Shown one piece after another: positions 5,976 through 7,281 of a DNA stretch of 7,281 nucleotides (positions within the stretch are counted from its first letter, which is position 1; each line of letters opens with the position of its first letter). The translations under genes were made by a program, and so were the position numbers. The stretch spans positions 1 through 7,281 of the forward strand of contig JAQVTJ010000088.1 in the NCBI GenBank assembly GCA_028700095.1, written 5' to 3'. Origin of the DNA: Methanobacterium sp. (GTDB lineage: Archaea > Methanobacteriota > Methanobacteria > Methanobacteriales > Methanobacteriaceae). Under the pieces are notes generated by a model that ran no database searches, was not told the origin of the DNA, and saw nothing but the letters and a program-made list of their open reading frames with translations.

Positions 5976-6413
5976 TTAACCACCTGACATTATTATATTA
6001 GTACCATTTTCTGTATGTTCTTCCTTTTTAAAATCTAATTCATATTTAACCCGTTCTATAACATCATTTAAAGCAGCTTTTGTTTCCTGCCGATGTGCTC
6101 CTGCAACAACTGCAAGGAATAAAGGATCACCAGGTATGAATTTTCCAATATAATGAATAACTGCTATTTCAACAACTCCATGTTTTTCTTTGATTTCTTT
6201 TATTATATTTTGAAGTTCAGCTTTTGTTTCCTGAATATTTGTTGTTGTAAGATCCATTTTTATAGTATTTTTTTCAATATCTTTTCCTCTTACAATTCCT
6301 TCAAATGAAAATATAGCTCCACACTCTATAATTCTAGGATTTTCTTTTACATTCTCCATTAAATCATTAATTTTAATGGTTTTAATATCCTTTTCTATAA
6401 TTTTAACAGTCAT
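5976..6413 (-). CDS. moaE: Molybdopterin synthase catalytic (large) subunit MoaE
   Basis: MoaE pairs with the small sulfur carrier MoaD to insert two sulfurs into cyclic pyranopterin monophosphate, giving molybdopterin. The 145-residue product has the normal length. It shows GAIFSFEGIVRG (32-43; Arg42 matches the conserved substrate-binding Arg), the strand VIHYIGKFIPGDPLFLAVV (85-103), AHRQETKAAL (106-115), and the active-site lysines in DFKKEEHTENG (127-137). It ends in a short glycine tail. No MoaD lies beside it. The ATG at 6413 is preceded by GTGAG, and a TATA box lies at 6455-6462. The stop TAA directly touches the TTG start of the HD gene, so the two are translated from one message. 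Together with mobA it indicates that the organism makes the guanine-dinucleotide form of molybdopterin, expected for W/Mo formylmethanofuran dehydrogenase. Confidence 0.93.
   Translation of the reverse strand: MTVKIIEKDIKTIKINDLMENVKENPRIIECGAIFSFEGIVRGKDIEKNTIKMDLTTTNIQETKAELQNIIKEIKEKHGVVEIAVIHYIGKFIPGDPLFLAVVAGAHRQETKAALNDVIERVKYELDFKKEEHTENGTNIIMSGG
5980..5985 (-). promoter_or_regulatory. Ribosome binding site that fixes the TTG start of the HD gene
   Basis: AGGTGG lies inside the last codons of moaE (which encode its Gly-Gly end) and four bases before TTG 5975. It decides the unusual TTG start of the HD gene and couples its translation to moaE. Confidence 0.7.
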
Positions 6414-6454
6414 TCTTTCTCACATCACATGAATATTATTTATATCTTAGAAAT

Positions 6455-6462
6455 TTTTTATA
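6455..6462 (-). promoter_or_regulatory. Candidate TATA box for moaE-HD
   Basis: On the - strand TATAAAAA, preceded by purine-rich GATGGGA that could serve as a BRE, sits about 45 bases before the moaE ATG. It predicts transcription start near 6433 and a leader of about 20 bases containing GTGAG. A second box, ATATAAATA around 6437-6445, would leave almost no leader. This suggests that moaE can be transcribed independently of nadM. Confidence 0.35.
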
Positions 6463-6482
6463 TCCCATCTATTATAAAGGTT

Positions 6483-7004
6483 TTATTCATCTAATTCTTT
6501 ATATCCTAAGTTTTGTAACCTTGAAACACCATTTATTTCATCTATAACTTTCACTACTGATTTGGGAACTAAAGATTGCCAATCCTCATTTTTTAACATT
6601 CTTCTTCTAACTTCAGTTCCAGAATAAATTTTCCTATTGAATAATGGCGGAACTTTAACAGGATGACCACTTTCTTCAAATAACCTTTGAACAAGAGGAT
6701 TTCCAGAATAAACAGTTGTAAATGGTGGTGTAAGCATTTTAACATGCGCAACCCAAATAGAGTTACATGAAACATCTTCTATTGGTATAATATAATATTT
6801 TGATGCAGGAATACCATTTTCAGTAAGGGCTTTACTAAGCATCATTACTCTTTCACCTGCAGTAAAAGGATCCTTAGTTTTATGACTTAATTGAGCACTT
6901 CCCACCCCTATAATAACTTCATTAACATCTTCAAATATTCTTTTTATCACATCTAGATGTCCGTCATGAACTGGTTGCATTCTACCTACTAATAAGCCCC
7001 GCAT
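6483..7004 (-). CDS. nadM: Archaeal nicotinamide-nucleotide adenylyltransferase NadM
   Basis: NadM transfers AMP from ATP to NMN, making NAD in the last step of the pathway. The 173-residue protein is very similar to the archaeal enzyme known from Methanothermobacter (MTH150, by recall). It has GRMQPVHDGH (7-16) with the HxGH nucleotidyltransferase signature (His13, His16), SAQLSHKTKDPFTAGERVMM (36-55), ECN-like VSCNSIWVAHVKMLTPPF (78-95), YSGNPLV (99-105), and YSGTEVRRRM (127-136) corresponding to the ISSTxxR motif. The usual Phe before the first His is Val here (QPVH for QPFH), a mild change. ATG 7004 is supported by a perfect GGTGAT five bases upstream and by the family N-terminus. It is followed by moaE after 69 bases. 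Bacterial NadD and PPAT/CoaD share the fold but lack the family-specific segments seen here. Confidence 0.95.
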   Translation of the reverse strand: MRGLLVGRMQPVHDGHLDVIKRIFEDVNEVIIGVGSAQLSHKTKDPFTAGERVMMLSKALTENGIPASKYYIIPIEDVSCNSIWVAHVKMLTPPFTTVYSGNPLVQRLFEESGHPVKVPPLFNRKIYSGTEVRRRMLKNEDWQSLVPKSVVKVIDEINGVSRLQNLGYKELDE

Positions 7005-7009
7005 AAAAT

Positions 7010-7015
7010 ATCACC
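7010..7015 (-). promoter_or_regulatory. Ribosome binding site of nadM
   Basis: GGTGAT is an exact complement of the archaeal 16S rRNA tail and lies five bases before ATG 7004, making this the best ribosome site in the window and fixing the nadM start. Confidence 0.7.
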
Positions 7016-7042
7016 ATCTTTTTTTTATAAATATCTAAAATT

Positions 7043-7065
7043 TTCTGTAATTAATATTTACAGAA
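7043..7065. repeat. Perfect 8-bp inverted repeat in the nadM upstream region, possible operator
   Basis: TTCTGTAA at 7043-7050 and TTACAGAA at 7058-7065 are exact inverted copies separated by seven bases (TTAATAT). The repeat is centred 50 bases before the nadM ATG. The AT-rich stretch between and within the arms could itself be the nadM TATA box, with transcription start near 7028. A dimeric regulator bound here would block TBP, so an operator is plausible. A weak terminator hairpin for the gene further upstream is less likely, since no T-tract follows. Confidence 0.45.
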
Positions 7066-7159
7066 TCAGATTGACTTTATTATGGTTATGTATTTCAAAA
7101 TAAATATCTTTTATTATTCCAGGAATTATTTCTTATAAAAATGAATATTTTATATGTTA

Positions 7160-7281
7160 TTATTCTTTATTTTGGATAATAAAGGAACAATAATTATCTC
7201 CAAGTGCATAGCATTTAGTTTCATTAACAATTTGTTCATCATTGAAATGAGCAGAAAATACAGATTTTAATATTCCTGAAT
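7160..7281 (-). CDS. C-terminal end of a V4R-domain protein (5' part outside the window)
   Basis: A - strand reading frame enters from the right edge (complete codons from 7279) and ends at TAA 7162-7160, giving the last 39 residues of a protein. It reads SGILKSVFSAHF, then NETKCYALGDNYCSFII. This matches the end of V4R (vinyl-4-reductase) domains, where a G-x3-G/S-x-F helix is followed by E-x2-C-x2-x-GD-x2-C-x-F. The two cysteines (residues 23 and 31 of the fragment) and the Gly-Asp pair are all present. V4R domains bind small hydrophobic or tetrapyrrole-type ligands and occur in BchJ-like proteins, in regulators and in several methanogen proteins. Which kind this is cannot be told without the rest. 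It is on the same strand as nadM, about 155 bases upstream, so co-transcription is possible but the large gap makes it doubtful. Confidence 0.7.
   Translation of the reverse strand, partial: SGILKSVFSAHFNDEQIVNETKCYALGDNYCSFIIQNKE

Noticed and set aside
7116..7126. Short palindrome ATTCC-A-GGAAT, reminiscent of nitrogen-regulator NrpR half sites
   Set aside because: NrpR operators are GGAA-N6-TTCC, the opposite arm order and a wider gap. Five-base arms are expected by chance, and no nitrogen gene is nearby.
1..7281. CRISPR array, tRNA, rRNA, insertion sequence, prophage or defence cassette
   Set aside because: No regularly spaced repeats, cloverleaf-like GC-rich segments, transposase, integrase or nuclease domains were seen. 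All larger frames are housekeeping or cofactor genes except one hypothetical membrane protein.

Overview
The window is AT-rich archaeal DNA (roughly 30% G+C by eye) and reads as chromosomal sequence from a methanogen of the order Methanobacteriales. Four things point there: a methanogen-type thymidylate synthase; a small protein made of two pseudomurein-binding-type repeats (pseudomurein is the wall polymer of this order and its relatives); CbiT and NadM proteins that closely resemble, from memory, the Methanothermobacter proteins MTH146 and MTH150; and archaeal signals (GGTGAT-type ribosome sites, TATA boxes, T-run terminators). Because mobA and moaE (molybdopterin cofactor genes) are present, Methanosphaera stadtmanae, reported to lack molybdopterin synthesis, is an unlikely source. 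A low-GC Methanobrevibacter or Methanobacterium relative fits better, but the genus is an inference.

Layout. The left third runs on the + strand: the 3' part of guaB (IMP dehydrogenase), mobA (molybdenum cofactor guanylyltransferase family) and a thyA-like gene. An AT-rich convergent gap at 2240-2371 separates these from eight genes, all on the - strand. In transcription order (right to left) these are: the 3' end of a V4R-domain protein cut by the window edge, nadM (NMN adenylyltransferase), moaE (molybdopterin synthase large subunit), an HD-domain phosphohydrolase, ubiX (flavin prenyltransferase), cbiT (cobalamin C15 methyltransferase/decarboxylase), an unrecognised two-helix membrane protein, and the small two-repeat pseudomurein-binding-type protein. 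moaE and the HD gene abut exactly, and ubiX and cbiT overlap by 4 bases, so parts of this run are surely co-transcribed. There is no tRNA, rRNA, CRISPR array or insertion sequence, and no gene-free stretch over 300 bases.

Functionally this is a cofactor-synthesis neighbourhood: NAD (nadM), molybdopterin (moaE, mobA), prenylated FMN (ubiX) and cobalamin (cbiT), together with nucleotide metabolism (guaB, thyA, and possibly the HD protein as a nucleotide hydrolase). In a methanogen these would feed formylmethanofuran dehydrogenase, corrinoid methyltransferases, UbiD-type decarboxylases and DNA/RNA precursor synthesis.

The most notable points are: a serine where thymidylate synthase should have its catalytic cysteine, with the rest of the dUMP site intact; the signal-less two-repeat protein; the uncharacterised membrane protein; and a perfect 8-bp inverted repeat in the nadM promoter region. 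I see no clear multi-gene novel system such as a defence or mobile cassette.
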